Below are positions 17,879-27,405 of a stretch of 51,441 nucleotides of DNA, in pieces. This stretch comes from Pseudomonadota bacterium (GTDB taxonomy: Bacteria; Pseudomonadota; Gammaproteobacteria; Burkholderiales; Thiobacillaceae), in the NCBI GenBank assembly GCA_021783275.1, contig JAJXUA010000005.1:1-51441 (forward strand). Direction: 5' to 3'. Positions within the stretch are counted from its first letter, which is position 1. Every line of letters starts with the position of its first letter. Below the pieces are notes generated by a model. It ran no database searches, was not told the DNA's origin, and saw nothing but the letters and a program-made list of their open reading frames with translations. The translations under genes were made by a program, and so were the position numbers.

Positions 17879-19027
17879 TCAGATCTCAGGCTTGCCAAGT
17901 AGACGGGTTTTATCGGCAACACGTTCCCAGGCGAATTCACGTTGCACCCGATCCAGCGCACGCTGGCTCCACACCGCCACCCTGTCAGTCTGGGTCAGCA
18001 GGATCCGCAGGCCTTCAGTCACAGCTTCGAGCGAGTTGCCATCGACCCGCAGACCCGTCTCATTGTGCAGCACGGCCGAGCCGGTGCCTCCTGCTTCGCC
18101 AGCCAGGCTGACTTTACCGCAGGCGGCCGCTTCTATGAAGACCATGCCGAAGCCTTCATTATCTCCGTTGATCTCGCGATTGGGCATGGCAAACACATCA
18201 CAGGTATTGAGCCAGCGCGGCAAGTCGCTGCCATTCACCGCGCCGATACGATGCACGATGCCCGTCAGACGGTGTGTCTGGATGAGGCGGTCCAGCGTTG
18301 CGGCTTCCTCACCGATGCCCGCGAGCACATAGTGCACGCGCAATCCCTGTTCACGGAGACGTGCGACCGCAAGCAGGGTCTGGTCAAATCCCTTGCGGCG
18401 GCTGAGACGTCCCACCGAGAACACCAGTTTGTCATCGGGCAAGATACCCAGCTGGCTGCGCAAGCCTGCCGTATCGAGCCCGGGTTTGAATACGCTGACA
18501 TCCACGCCCGGATAGATCAAAACGATGCGCGCGGCGGGCACGCCCATCGCCAGCAGGGTGGCTTGCGTATGCGTACTGTTCGCCACCACGCGGTTTGCGC
18601 GGCGCAACACAAACCGCATGACCCGGTATTTGGCACCGTCGCCCCAGCTCGTCAGCTCTTCGCCATGGGCGTAGATCACGACTGGCCGCCCGGTCAGACG
18701 CGCCACGCCCCAGGCCACCAGGCCTTCCGGCAGGGCACGGAATGCATGGATGGCATCAAACCGATGCAGCAGGGCCAGCTTCAGGGATACGGCAAAAAAA
18801 CGCGCATACATCGCCAGCGATTCCGGCCGCAGCCAGGCAATGCGCCGCAAGGCCAGACGGTGCACGGTATTGGGATGGGCCGCATCCATTTCTGCCGCAC
18901 CCGGCACATCGGCCGTGACGATATGGATTTCCTTGCCGCCGAGACGCCGGTATACCTCGGCAGCCCAGACGGCGGTACCGCCCCGGGTCGGCAGAAAAAG
19001 CTCGGTCAGGACGAGCAGCCGGTTCAT
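17879..19027 (-). CDS. Family 4 glycosyltransferase
   Basis: This 382-residue GT-B protein begins MNRLLVLTELFLPTRGGTAVW, the Gly-rich acceptor loop common in GT4. The donor site includes VFSVGRLSRRKGFDQTLLAV near residue 205 and the catalytic segment NEGFGMVFIEAAACGK near residue 290, which fits the EX7E motif. There is no membrane segment. It lies 19 bp downstream of the UDP-xylose synthase gene and is probably co-transcribed with it, which makes a pentosyl or other decorating transferase conceivable. The actual donor cannot be deduced from sequence. Confidence 0.92.
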   Translation of the reverse strand: MNRLLVLTELFLPTRGGTAVWAAEVYRRLGGKEIHIVTADVPGAAEMDAAHPNTVHRLALRRIAWLRPESLAMYARFFAVSLKLALLHRFDAIHAFRALPEGLVAWGVARLTGRPVVIYAHGEELTSWGDGAKYRVMRFVLRRANRVVANSTHTQATLLAMGVPAARIVLIYPGVDVSVFKPGLDTAGLRSQLGILPDDKLVFSVGRLSRRKGFDQTLLAVARLREQGLRVHYVLAGIGEEAATLDRLIQTHRLTGIVHRIGAVNGSDLPRWLNTCDVFAMPNREINGDNEGFGMVFIEAAACGKVSLAGEAGGTGSAVLHNETGLRVDGNSLEAVTEGLRILLTQTDRVAVWSQRALDRVQREFAWERVADKTRLLGKPEI

Positions 19028-19046
19028 CTCGACATCACCCCAGCCT

Positions 19047-19989
<943 letters not shown>

Positions 19990-20003
<14 letters not shown>

Positions 20004-21096
20004 ACGCACGGGCGTCATCCTCATCATTGGAAAATTGCTGGAGCAGCTGCGTCAGCGCCTCGACATCGACGCTGAAGCTGCTGTGGCGATCTGTCTCGTC
20101 GGCGCACAGGGCGTGATAGGCATGCCCCATGGCGCGCGCCATGAAATAGTAATGCGGCATGATGGCACGGGTCGGATGCAGTTCCACCAGCGTAATCGCT
20201 GCTGCAAACAGAATGTTGGTAATGCCCGCACCATGCGGCGCCACCACAATTTCGGCGTCATAAAACAGCGCAATCTGTTCGGAGATGGCCAGCGTTTCCA
20301 GCAGATACACCGTAAAATCCTGCGCTTCCACACAGGCGCGCACGGCTTCTTCATTGAGGATGCGCCGCCCGCCCGGTGCCTGGCGGCGTGAAATATAAAT
20401 ACGGTGGCGACGCTGGCGCGGTCGGGCGGGCAAGACCCGGGGCAGGAAATAATCCAGGTAATGCTGCGGCAGCGCCCCCGACATCGGGTCACTGAGATAT
20501 TCACCCACCACCATCTGCTCGGCACGCCACAGATACTGCGGTTCGACCACACACAACTCCGCGTTGTCCGGCATGACCTGGGGCAGGAAATACGCTTCCC
20601 AGGGGCGCAGCGGGCCGGGAACCAGAACACGCACGTGCTGATCGCGCAACGCTGGCTGGGTCAGCCAGTACAGGCGCGGCAGGTTGTCGATCAGCGTGTG
20701 GTAATAGTTATTGGCCGGTGAGCGCAGCGCCATGCAGAGTCCGTCCAGCGTGCGACTCGGCAGGGTGTAGTGATAGCGCCAGTAATACAGCGTGTGAAAC
20801 GGCCTGCCCGGAAACTCGCGCCAGACATTGTCAGTTTCCCGCACGATGCGACCACGACGCGGCAGCACGACATTGAAACGGCCATCGAAATACGCACGCG
20901 GTAACAGCTTGACGACACGGGTGCTGGCTGAGGGCGCAGTTCGCAAAAAATCTGCATGTGAAGAAAGCACCGGTGCATCCGCCGCCACGCCGGGGTGCTG
21001 CACCGTCAGCTCGGCCAGCGGCGGCGTCGCCCGTGTCAGCTCGCCGAGACGGGTTTCGCGCAGCAGCGCGTTCAACAGGCGGGCCCGCATGCTCAT
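19990..21096 (-). CDS. Family 61-like glycosyltransferase (DUF563)
   Basis: This 368-residue protein matches the GT61/DUF563 fold, which includes xylosyl- and arabinosyl-type transferases. The diagnostic C-terminal stretch is [20 protein letters not shown] followed by LVELHPTR. The middle region contains [21 protein letters not shown], also typical. It overlaps the gene before it by 4 bp (ATGA) and the UDP-xylose synthase gene after it by 14 bp. The link between a GT61-type enzyme and UDP-xylose synthesis is suggestive, because several GT61 members use pentose donors, but donor identity is inference. Confidence 0.88.
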
Positions 21097-22025
21097 CCTT
21101 TCAGCATGGCCAGCAGATCACGCACACTTTGCCAGTCCGGATGATTGCGCAGCGTGGGCCACACGGCCTGTGCGGCCGCCATGCGCTGACCCTGTCTGCT
21201 GAGCGCGCAGCCCAGGTTGTAGCGCGCAGCGCGCAGCCGTTGCGCCACGCCTTCACGTACCGGGACCGGAAACCGGGGCGACAGTCTTTGCAGATCGGTG
21301 AGGGTGCGGACATTTTCGCGCTGCGCCGCGACCGGATCGCGGCGGGTGGCACTGCCTTCGTGGATGACATAGACCCCCAGACTCTGGCAAATCACGCCGA
21401 TCCGGCGGCTGGCCGCCACCAGTCGGGTCAGGAAATGCACGTCTTCGCAAACCCGGAAACCCGTGGGATAGCCGCCCAGCGCCATGAACTGTGTGCGCGG
21501 CACCGACAGCGTGTGGGTGTCACCAAAATGATCCGCAACGAATGCCGCAATATCCGCAGGCGTTTCCAGCACCACGCGCAGCCCGCCTGCGGCACGGGTG
21601 AGCACCGACTGACCAGATGCGTGCTGCGCCATGGAACGGCCGAGCGTCGCACCGGCGGCATCGCGGTATTCATAATCGCCGGTCAGAAAATCCAGCGTGG
21701 GGTCTTCAGCAATCCATTCGGCATGCAGACGCAAACGATCCGGGGTGTAGTAATCGTCGGCATCCAGAAACGCCAGCCAGTCGCCCGTCGCAGCAGCAGC
21801 GCCTGCATTGCGCGCAAGCGACACGCCGCTGTTGGACTGCCGGATCAGGCGGACCGCTGTGCCAAAGCGACTGACCCCTGCCGCCGTATCGTCAGCCGAG
21901 CCGTCATCGACCACGATGATTTCGTGTGCAGGCCAGCGTTGCGCCAGCACCGATTCGATGGCACGTGACAGGGTCGCCGCAGCGTTGTACGCCGGAATGA
22001 CAACCGAAAAACGTGGTGGACTCAT
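21093..22025 (-). CDS. Family 2 glycosyltransferase
   Basis: This 310-residue GT2 enzyme begins MSPPRFSVVIPAYNAAATL, with VDDGSADDT and the metal site AFLDADDYYTPD near residue 90. The ATG at 22025 was chosen because it overlaps the previous stop as ATGA and the family fold starts immediately after; upstream in-frame sequence is Arg/Pro-rich and unlike the family. It overlaps the GT61-like gene downstream by 4 bp. The C-terminal region is helical and Arg-rich. Sugar specificity is not evident. Confidence 0.92.
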   Translation of the reverse strand: MSPPRFSVVIPAYNAAATLSRAIESVLAQRWPAHEIIVVDDGSADDTAAGVSRFGTAVRLIRQSNSGVSLARNAGAAAATGDWLAFLDADDYYTPDRLRLHAEWIAEDPTLDFLTGDYEYRDAAGATLGRSMAQHASGQSVLTRAAGGLRVVLETPADIAAFVADHFGDTHTLSVPRTQFMALGGYPTGFRVCEDVHFLTRLVAASRRIGVICQSLGVYVIHEGSATRRDPVAAQRENVRTLTDLQRLSPRFPVPVREGVAQRLRAARYNLGCALSRQGQRMAAAQAVWPTLRNHPDWQSVRDLLAMLKG

Positions 22026-23200
22026 GGCCGGCGACACCGCCGCGACAGGCCGCTCCAGCGTGCGATGCGGGCAAAGTGCGGAATCTCGTCGAGCCGCGCC
22101 CGCCAGGCGGCCAGGCGTGGCAGGAAGCGGGTTTCGATCCATTGCGGATCGCGCTGCCGCATCGCCCGCGCCAGTTCCAGCGGGGTGACAAAACGCACAT
22201 CGGGGTGCGCTGCAAGCGCGGCGTGCAGAGCCGTCTCCAGCGTGTCGAAACTGTCGGCCGACTCCAGAAAATTGAAGCGATGGGTTTCAACCAGGCAGGC
22301 GCGACCCTGGCAGGTGCGCTGTCGCAGCCCGTCGAGCAGACGCTGCGGTGTATGACCGTATGCCGGTTCGAAATACACATCCCGCACCAGATAGGTCTGC
22401 CCGGCAGGCGCGCGATCCCCTGCCAGCATCGTGGCATCGACGCCGCCGGGCTGGCCGCCCGCATCACGACAGGTGGCGCGCCGCCCCGGCGTGACGATGG
22501 TCTCAATACCGGACTCGCGCCAGGCGGATTCCACTGCGGCATTCCAGACAAAGGTTGTGGCCACCGCCACCTGTGGCGGTGTGCCGAACACCGCATGGAA
22601 GGTGGCCACTTCGGCGGCGACTGCCGCACTGACCGCATCGTGACTCAGCGCGCACGAAGGCAACACCGACGCGTCCACCCAGCGGCTTTGCAGGTGCGAA
22701 GGCAGCGTTTCGGTCGTCGCAGGCGCAGGGGATGCCAGCCAGGCGCGCACCTTCTCGTCTGTCCGGCTGGCGGTCATCAGCGCCGGTGGCCAGTAGTGGC
22801 ACTGTCCGTGCAGATGCGGCACAAACACTCCGGCGGCAATGCCCTGCTGCAAAGCCTGGCGCACAGGCTCAAATACGCGGTCGGTCAATGGCAGGGCGTG
22901 ATAGTCAACCCCGCCCGATGCGGCGATGCGGGCACCGTCCGGCACTTCGAGTATGACGCCCAGCGTCATCATCGCAGGGCGGCCGGTGTGATCGCGCACC
23001 CTCTGGAGCAGGGCCGACAGCCGCTGCAGCGCCGCCGCCTGCGCCAGCGGTCCCGCACCCCAGTCGTCGCTTTCGATCACCAGCACCGGCATACGCAGCA
23101 CCGGTTCGCGCCAGCGCGCCCGCAAAGGCCGGGCAAACGCCAGCACGATGCCCAGCACTAGCAGGGCCAGCAGCACAGTCAGGGGCATCGCCACGCTCAT
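22022..23200 (-). CDS. Membrane-anchored polysaccharide deacetylase-like protein
   Basis: This 392-residue protein has one N-terminal membrane anchor (PLTVLLALLVLGIVLAFARP), so the rest probably faces the periplasm. The first conserved strand carries VLVIESDDWGAG, equivalent to CE4 motif 1 with paired Asp. FVPHLHGQCHYWP near residue 150 supplies His residues at the position of motif 2. A later strand, ACLVETHRFNFL near residue 300, could provide the third motif. These are not the canonical NodB sequences, so it belongs to a divergent branch of the superfamily and activity is uncertain. It overlaps the genes on both sides by 4 bp. Confidence 0.75.
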   Translation of the reverse strand: MSVAMPLTVLLALLVLGIVLAFARPLRARWREPVLRMPVLVIESDDWGAGPLAQAAALQRLSALLQRVRDHTGRPAMMTLGVILEVPDGARIAASGGVDYHALPLTDRVFEPVRQALQQGIAAGVFVPHLHGQCHYWPPALMTASRTDEKVRAWLASPAPATTETLPSHLQSRWVDASVLPSCALSHDAVSAAVAAEVATFHAVFGTPPQVAVATTFVWNAAVESAWRESGIETIVTPGRRATCRDAGGQPGGVDATMLAGDRAPAGQTYLVRDVYFEPAYGHTPQRLLDGLRQRTCQGRACLVETHRFNFLESADSFDTLETALHAALAAHPDVRFVTPLELARAMRQRDPQWIETRFLPRLAAWRARLDEIPHFARIARWSGLSRRCRRP

Positions 23201-24117
23201 CGATACCCCATCCGTTCAGCCACCGCAGCGACCCGGGGCAGGATGCGTTCGATCCGTTCGCGATTGCGCCCGTCTCGCCATTTGTCCAGGCGGATTTCGG
23301 AAAACGCGTTGTAGGGAATATCGAGTACCTGCGCGCAATGCGCTTGCAGCCGCGCGTCAAAAGCCAGTCCGCAGCCGTCGAAGACGTGGCGAAACGTGGC
23401 GACCGGATCGCGCAGAAAATCCTCGTAAAACACCTCGACCCATTGTGCGGGCGGCAACGCGGCTTGTGCATCGAGGATCGCGCCATTGATCGCGGCATAC
23501 TGGAACGCGGCAACCTCTTCCACCGGGGCAGCCAGATAGCGACGCCAGCCTTCCGCCAGAAAAAAACACCACTGATCGTACTGGCCGTTTTCCACTGCCA
23601 CGGTGTCCGGCAAGGCCAGCGACCAGGTGGCAAATTCGTCGGGCTTGCGCCAGCCCTCGATCAGCGAATTGAGATTGTCGCCCGGACTGCGCTTGACGAA
23701 AACGAACACCGCATCGGGAAACAGCGTATGCAGATAGGGGATGCACAGGCCGTTCTGGTTGTTCTTGTCGACCCAGCGGTGCTGTCCTGTCCAGGCGTAA
23801 AAATAGCGGCTGGCGCGATCACGGTCTTGCGGGGACGCGTCGCGCGCATCCAGGGCGTGGGTATCCCAGTGCTTGTCGGACGGCGGATGCAGGTCGCTCC
23901 ACCAGTCATGGGTTTCGCGATGCAGGCTGCCGATTTCACGCGATTCTGAAAGCGTTTTATAGACCAGCGTGGTGCCCGCACGCGAACACCCCACCACAAT
24001 AATCGGGCGGCGTGCGCGAACCGGCCACGCATCCCAGCGCCGACCACGCACCGCCCGAACAACTTGACGGCTGTGATGGCGCAGCGTTTTTCTGACCTTG
24101 TCGAGGAAATCCCTCAA
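23197..24117 (-). CDS. Sulfotransferase family protein
   Basis: This protein of about 306 residues has the PAPS 5'-phosphosulfate loop IIVVGCSRAGTTLVYKTL near residue 38 and the 3'-phosphate region VFVFVKRSPGDNLNSLIEG. The segment WVDKNNQNG between them is also typical of carbohydrate sulfotransferases. A TTG at 24117 is preferred as the start because an AGGGGG ribosome-binding sequence lies just upstream; longer in-frame starts exist up to 24261 but would overlap the divergent gene. It is the first gene of the minus-strand group that runs to the TPR gene, and overlaps its downstream neighbour by 4 bp. Confidence 0.85.
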   Translation of the reverse strand: MRDFLDKVRKTLRHHSRQVVRAVRGRRWDAWPVRARRPIIVVGCSRAGTTLVYKTLSESREIGSLHRETHDWWSDLHPPSDKHWDTHALDARDASPQDRDRASRYFYAWTGQHRWVDKNNQNGLCIPYLHTLFPDAVFVFVKRSPGDNLNSLIEGWRKPDEFATWSLALPDTVAVENGQYDQWCFFLAEGWRRYLAAPVEEVAAFQYAAINGAILDAQAALPPAQWVEVFYEDFLRDPVATFRHVFDGCGLAFDARLQAHCAQVLDIPYNAFSEIRLDKWRDGRNRERIERILPRVAAVAERMGYR

Positions 24118-24184
24118 AATGCCCCCTGTGGCGATGTCCTTCAATGGCTGGCGTATCCTGCATGTCGGGCAGGCTCGATAGCCA

Positions 24185-24200
24185 TACAGGATTCGTGCCA
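24185..24200 (-). promoter_or_regulatory. Possible weak sigma-54 promoter for the minus-strand group
   Basis: On the minus strand TGGCACGAATCCTGTA has a perfect -24 element (TGGCACG) but CTGT instead of TTGC at -12. It lies 68 bp upstream of the TTG start of the sulfotransferase gene, in the 142-bp divergent gap. Its position and the three strong matches elsewhere in the locus make it worth noting, but the missing -12 GC weakens it. Confidence 0.35.
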
Positions 24201-24259
24201 ACCCACCAGCTCGTTTATATTGGCGACCATTATCCCGTAACACACCGACACGACACACC

Positions 24260-26086
24260 ATGGATGGTATTTTTGGCTGGCTGGGCGACCACGGCGCGCA
24301 TCAGGAGTTGATCCGGCAAATGGGCACGGCGGCCAATCTGTCGCCGGAAGCCTTGCTGCATGCCCACAGCAGCCAGATGCTCGGGGTGGCGGCGTGCTCG
24401 CGTTTTGGCAAAGCCGAAATCCATGTCGAAAATGGTCTCGCGGCCACGCTGACCGGGCGGCCACGCTTTCTCGACGAAGGGCTTGCCTTCATTGCGCGTG
24501 ACCGCACCCCGGCCGTTGCCGTGGCCCATGGCTGGCTGCGTTTTGGCGAGCAGTTGCCCACGCTGATGGAAGGCAACTTTGCCTTCGCCGTGATCGAACC
24601 GCTGAAGAAAAAAGCCTGTCTGGTGCTCGACCGGACAGGCGCCGAACGCCTGTGTTATGCGCATCACCACGATCACCTGATATTCGGCACCAGCGTGCAG
24701 GCCGTTGCCGCCCATCCTGCGCTGGATCGCCATATCGACCCGCAGGCGATCTACGACTATCTGTACTTTCACACCATTCCGGCGCCGCGCACGCTGTATC
24801 GACGCATACACAAGCTGCTGCCGGGGCAGATGCTCACCCTGAGCAATGGCCGCATACAAACCCGGTTTTACTGGCACGCCGACTACACCCCGGTCGAGGC
24901 TGACTTCGCCACCCACCGCGCCCGGTTTCGCAGCACGCTGGATCAGGCGGTGCGCGATGCCGATGCACCGGCCACTGCCGCATTTCTGTCGGGCGGCACC
25001 GACAGTTCCACCGTGGTGGGCGCGCTGACGGCGGCGCGCGGCCAGCCGGTCGATACATTTTCCATCGGCTTCGACGCGGCAGGCTTTGACGAAATGGAAT
25101 ATGCGCGCTGCGCGGCCGAACGCTACGGATGCCGCGCCAACGAGTATTACCTCAAACCGGCGGATATCGTGACGGCGATTCCGGTCATCGCCAGCGAATA
25201 CGACGAGCCCTTTGGCAACAACTCGGCCGTACCCACCTATTTCTGCGCCCAGCGCGCGCGCGAAGCGGGCTTCGAACACATGCTCGCGGGCGATGGCGGA
25301 GACGAAATTTTCGGCGGCAACGCCCGCTATGCCAAACAGCGGCTGTTCGAAAACTACGCCCGCCTGCCCGCCCTGTTGCGGCGCGGGGTCATCGAACCGA
25401 TCGCCCGCCTGCCCGGCTTGTCCGGCCATTTCCCCCTGTCCAAGCTCAACAGCTACCTGTCCCAGGCCCGGGTGGGTTTGCCCTTGCGGCTGGAAAGTTA
25501 CAACTTCCTGCACCGCACCCCGCTGGAACAGATTTTCGCTCCCGGCTTCATTCATGCGTTTGACCCTGCCGTTACCGATCAGGCGCTCACCGAGGTCTAC
25601 GCGCGCACGGCCTCGCCGCATTACCTCAACCGCATGATGCATCTCGACCTGAAATTCACCCTCGCCGACAACGACCTGCGCAAGGTCGGCAGCATGACTG
25701 AAGCCGCCGGAATCGAAGTGCATTACCCCTTGCTGGATGACCGCATGATGGCCTTTGCCCATCATTTGCCAGTTGATTACAAGGTGCGCGGGCAAAAGCT
25801 GCGCTGGTTTTTCAAGGCCGCGCTCGACGACCTGCTGCCGGAAAAAATCATCCAGAAGCGCAAGCACGGTTTTGGTTTGCCGTTCGGTGTCTGGAGCACG
25901 CAGTACGCGCCGCTGGGCGAAATCGTCGGCGACAGCCTGTCGGACTTCAAGAAACGCGGCTGGATACAGCCCGCCTATCTGGATCACATGCTGGCCATGC
26001 AGCGCGGCCCGCACGCCAGCTATTACGGCGTGATGATCTGGGTGACGATGATGCTGGAACGCTGGTTGCAGGCCAACGGGCACTGA
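24260..26086 (+). CDS. Asparagine synthetase-like amidotransferase homologue lacking the catalytic Cys
   Basis: This 608-residue cytoplasmic protein has the two-domain layout of glutamine-dependent asparagine synthetase. The N-terminal glutaminase-type domain begins MDGIFGWLG: the invariant Cys2 nucleophile is Asp, and the usual RGPD segment is not found. The C-terminal ATP-pyrophosphatase domain keeps the PP-loop LSGGTDSSTVV at residues 243-253 and the downstream LAGDGGDEIFGGNARY. The synthetase half therefore looks active while glutamine hydrolysis looks lost. This recalls beta-lactam synthetase and carbapenam synthetase, which also lack the Cys and do not use glutamine. It is transcribed alone, divergently from a sulfotransferase gene and converging on the polymerase gene. 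An amide- or lactam-forming modification of the polysaccharide is conceivable. Confidence 0.87.
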   Translation: MDGIFGWLGDHGAHQELIRQMGTAANLSPEALLHAHSSQMLGVAACSRFGKAEIHVENGLAATLTGRPRFLDEGLAFIARDRTPAVAVAHGWLRFGEQLPTLMEGNFAFAVIEPLKKKACLVLDRTGAERLCYAHHHDHLIFGTSVQAVAAHPALDRHIDPQAIYDYLYFHTIPAPRTLYRRIHKLLPGQMLTLSNGRIQTRFYWHADYTPVEADFATHRARFRSTLDQAVRDADAPATAAFLSGGTDSSTVVGALTAARGQPVDTFSIGFDAAGFDEMEYARCAAERYGCRANEYYLKPADIVTAIPVIASEYDEPFGNNSAVPTYFCAQRAREAGFEHMLAGDGGDEIFGGNARYAKQRLFENYARLPALLRRGVIEPIARLPGLSGHFPLSKLNSYLSQARVGLPLRLESYNFLHRTPLEQIFAPGFIHAFDPAVTDQALTEVYARTASPHYLNRMMHLDLKFTLADNDLRKVGSMTEAAGIEVHYPLLDDRMMAFAHHLPVDYKVRGQKLRWFFKAALDDLLPEKIIQKRKHGFGLPFGVWSTQYAPLGEIVGDSLSDFKKRGWIQPAYLDHMLAMQRGPHASYYGVMIWVTMMLERWLQANGH

Positions 26087-26093
26087 GCCCGTT
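26075..26093. terminator. Hairpin overlapping the stop codon between convergent genes
   Basis: AACGGGC and GCCCGTT form a perfect 7-bp stem with a 5-nt loop that includes most of the TGA stop of the preceding gene. It lies in the 20-bp space between convergent genes, where a bidirectional terminator would be useful. No T-run follows on either side, so it is a weak candidate. Confidence 0.4.
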
Positions 26094-26106
26094 ACGCCCG
26101 GGTACT

Positions 26107-27402
26107 TCAGCGCCCCTGCCAGCGCGCCGACGGATGGATCAGCGGCTGCGGTGCCGACACGGGACGCGCCTGATCGAGCACCCCGGAGAATTTCGCAGTC
26201 AACAGCAGGATGATCATCAGGTGGTAGGGCAGGTCGAAATATGCCAGGCCAAGGAACGCGCCGCCCGCGCCATAGCCGATCAGGCTGACCTGGATCATCG
26301 CCGCCAGGTCCGCCGCCCACTTGCGGTCGGGGTCGTTCTTGCAGACACGGATGATCTGCCGGGCGCGCAGCCAGGCCAGCAGCGCCAGCAGCATGAACAG
26401 TCCGAAGCCGATGAAGCCGTGTTCGCCCATCACCTCGAAATAGATGCTGTGCACATCGTGCACATTCCACGGATCGGGCGCGTACTGGCGGAAGGTCTGC
26501 GGGCGGAACATTTCGAAGCCACCGCCCATCACGTTGGCCGAGGCCACATTGAACGCGGTATGCCAGGCGTTGATCCGGCCCAGCGCCGACTGGTCTTCCT
26601 GGTAGGTTTCGATGGTGCCCATGCGGTCATACCAGGCCTGCGGCAGCACCGCTGCCATGATGCCAACCGCAGCAATCATGTACACCGCCATGATGAATTT
26701 CTTGCGGCTCTTGAACCAGAGGAACACGCCCATCGCCAGGATCGCCACCAGCGCGCCACGCGACTGGCTGCCGATGGCGGCCACCCCGGTCAGCACCATC
26801 GCACCCGACAGACCCAGCTTCATCCAGCCCCGGGTTTCCTGCAGGTGCAGATAACGGATGAGCGGTATCGTCATGATCAGCGCCAGCGCCATTTCATTGT
26901 TGCCACCGATGAAAGTGCCGGCCGGCCCCTGTACCCGGAATTCACCGCCATTGACGATGGTGAAGATGCCGCCCTTGATGCCGTAGTAGCCCAGCGACAG
27001 CGCAATGATCCAGATCATCCAGTTGATCTGCCTGCGCTCCGTGATCATCATCACGATGAGAAAAATCATCAGCTGGATTTTCCACACCTTGTTCCATTGC
27101 ACCCAGGCGAGATCGGGATAAAACGAAAACACCGTGGTGGTGTACATCCACGCGATGAAGATCAGCAGCACGATGGTTTCGCGCGTCCACAGCATGGCCT
27201 TCTTGTCGCGCGACAGCACAAACGCAGCGATCGTGACCAGCCCTACAATCATCGAGAACGGGAAATCGTAGGCAAAGCCCCAAGTCTGGCGGTGCGGGTT
27301 CATGTACGCCAGCCAGGACCACAGCAGTATCCCGATCCAGGGCCGCTTGAAGACCATGGGCAGGAGGCCGAAGATGATCGCGGTGACAACAATATCTCTC
27401 AT
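26107..27402 (-). CDS. O-antigen ligase/Wzy-like polymerase, exosortase A-associated
   Basis: This 431-residue polytopic membrane protein with about ten hydrophobic segments matches the putative O-glycosylation ligase or polymerase associated with exosortase A loci (TIGR03097-type). The Wzy_C-like features are GSQSRGALVAILAMG near residue 210 and the large periplasmic loop ending DVHSIYFEVMGEHGFIGFG near residue 325. It should polymerise repeat units or ligate glycan to an acceptor on the periplasmic face. It is the last gene of the long minus-strand XrtA operon, 3 bp after the PaaK-like gene. The next gene is convergent. Confidence 0.9.
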   Translation of the reverse strand: MRDIVVTAIIFGLLPMVFKRPWIGILLWSWLAYMNPHRQTWGFAYDFPFSMIVGLVTIAAFVLSRDKKAMLWTRETIVLLIFIAWMYTTTVFSFYPDLAWVQWNKVWKIQLMIFLIVMMITERRQINWMIWIIALSLGYYGIKGGIFTIVNGGEFRVQGPAGTFIGGNNEMALALIMTIPLIRYLHLQETRGWMKLGLSGAMVLTGVAAIGSQSRGALVAILAMGVFLWFKSRKKFIMAVYMIAAVGIMAAVLPQAWYDRMGTIETYQEDQSALGRINAWHTAFNVASANVMGGGFEMFRPQTFRQYAPDPWNVHDVHSIYFEVMGEHGFIGFGLFMLLALLAWLRARQIIRVCKNDPDRKWAADLAAMIQVSLIGYGAGGAFLGLAYFDLPYHLMIILLLTAKFSGVLDQARPVSAPQPLIHPSARWQGR

Positions 27403-27405
27403 GAC

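Noticed and set aside
24230-26470. A minus-strand open frame of 746 codons opposite the asparagine-synthetase-like gene
   Set aside because: It is a low-complexity shadow caused by GC-rich codon bias in the true plus-strand gene; no domain is recognised and it runs on into the polymerase gene region.
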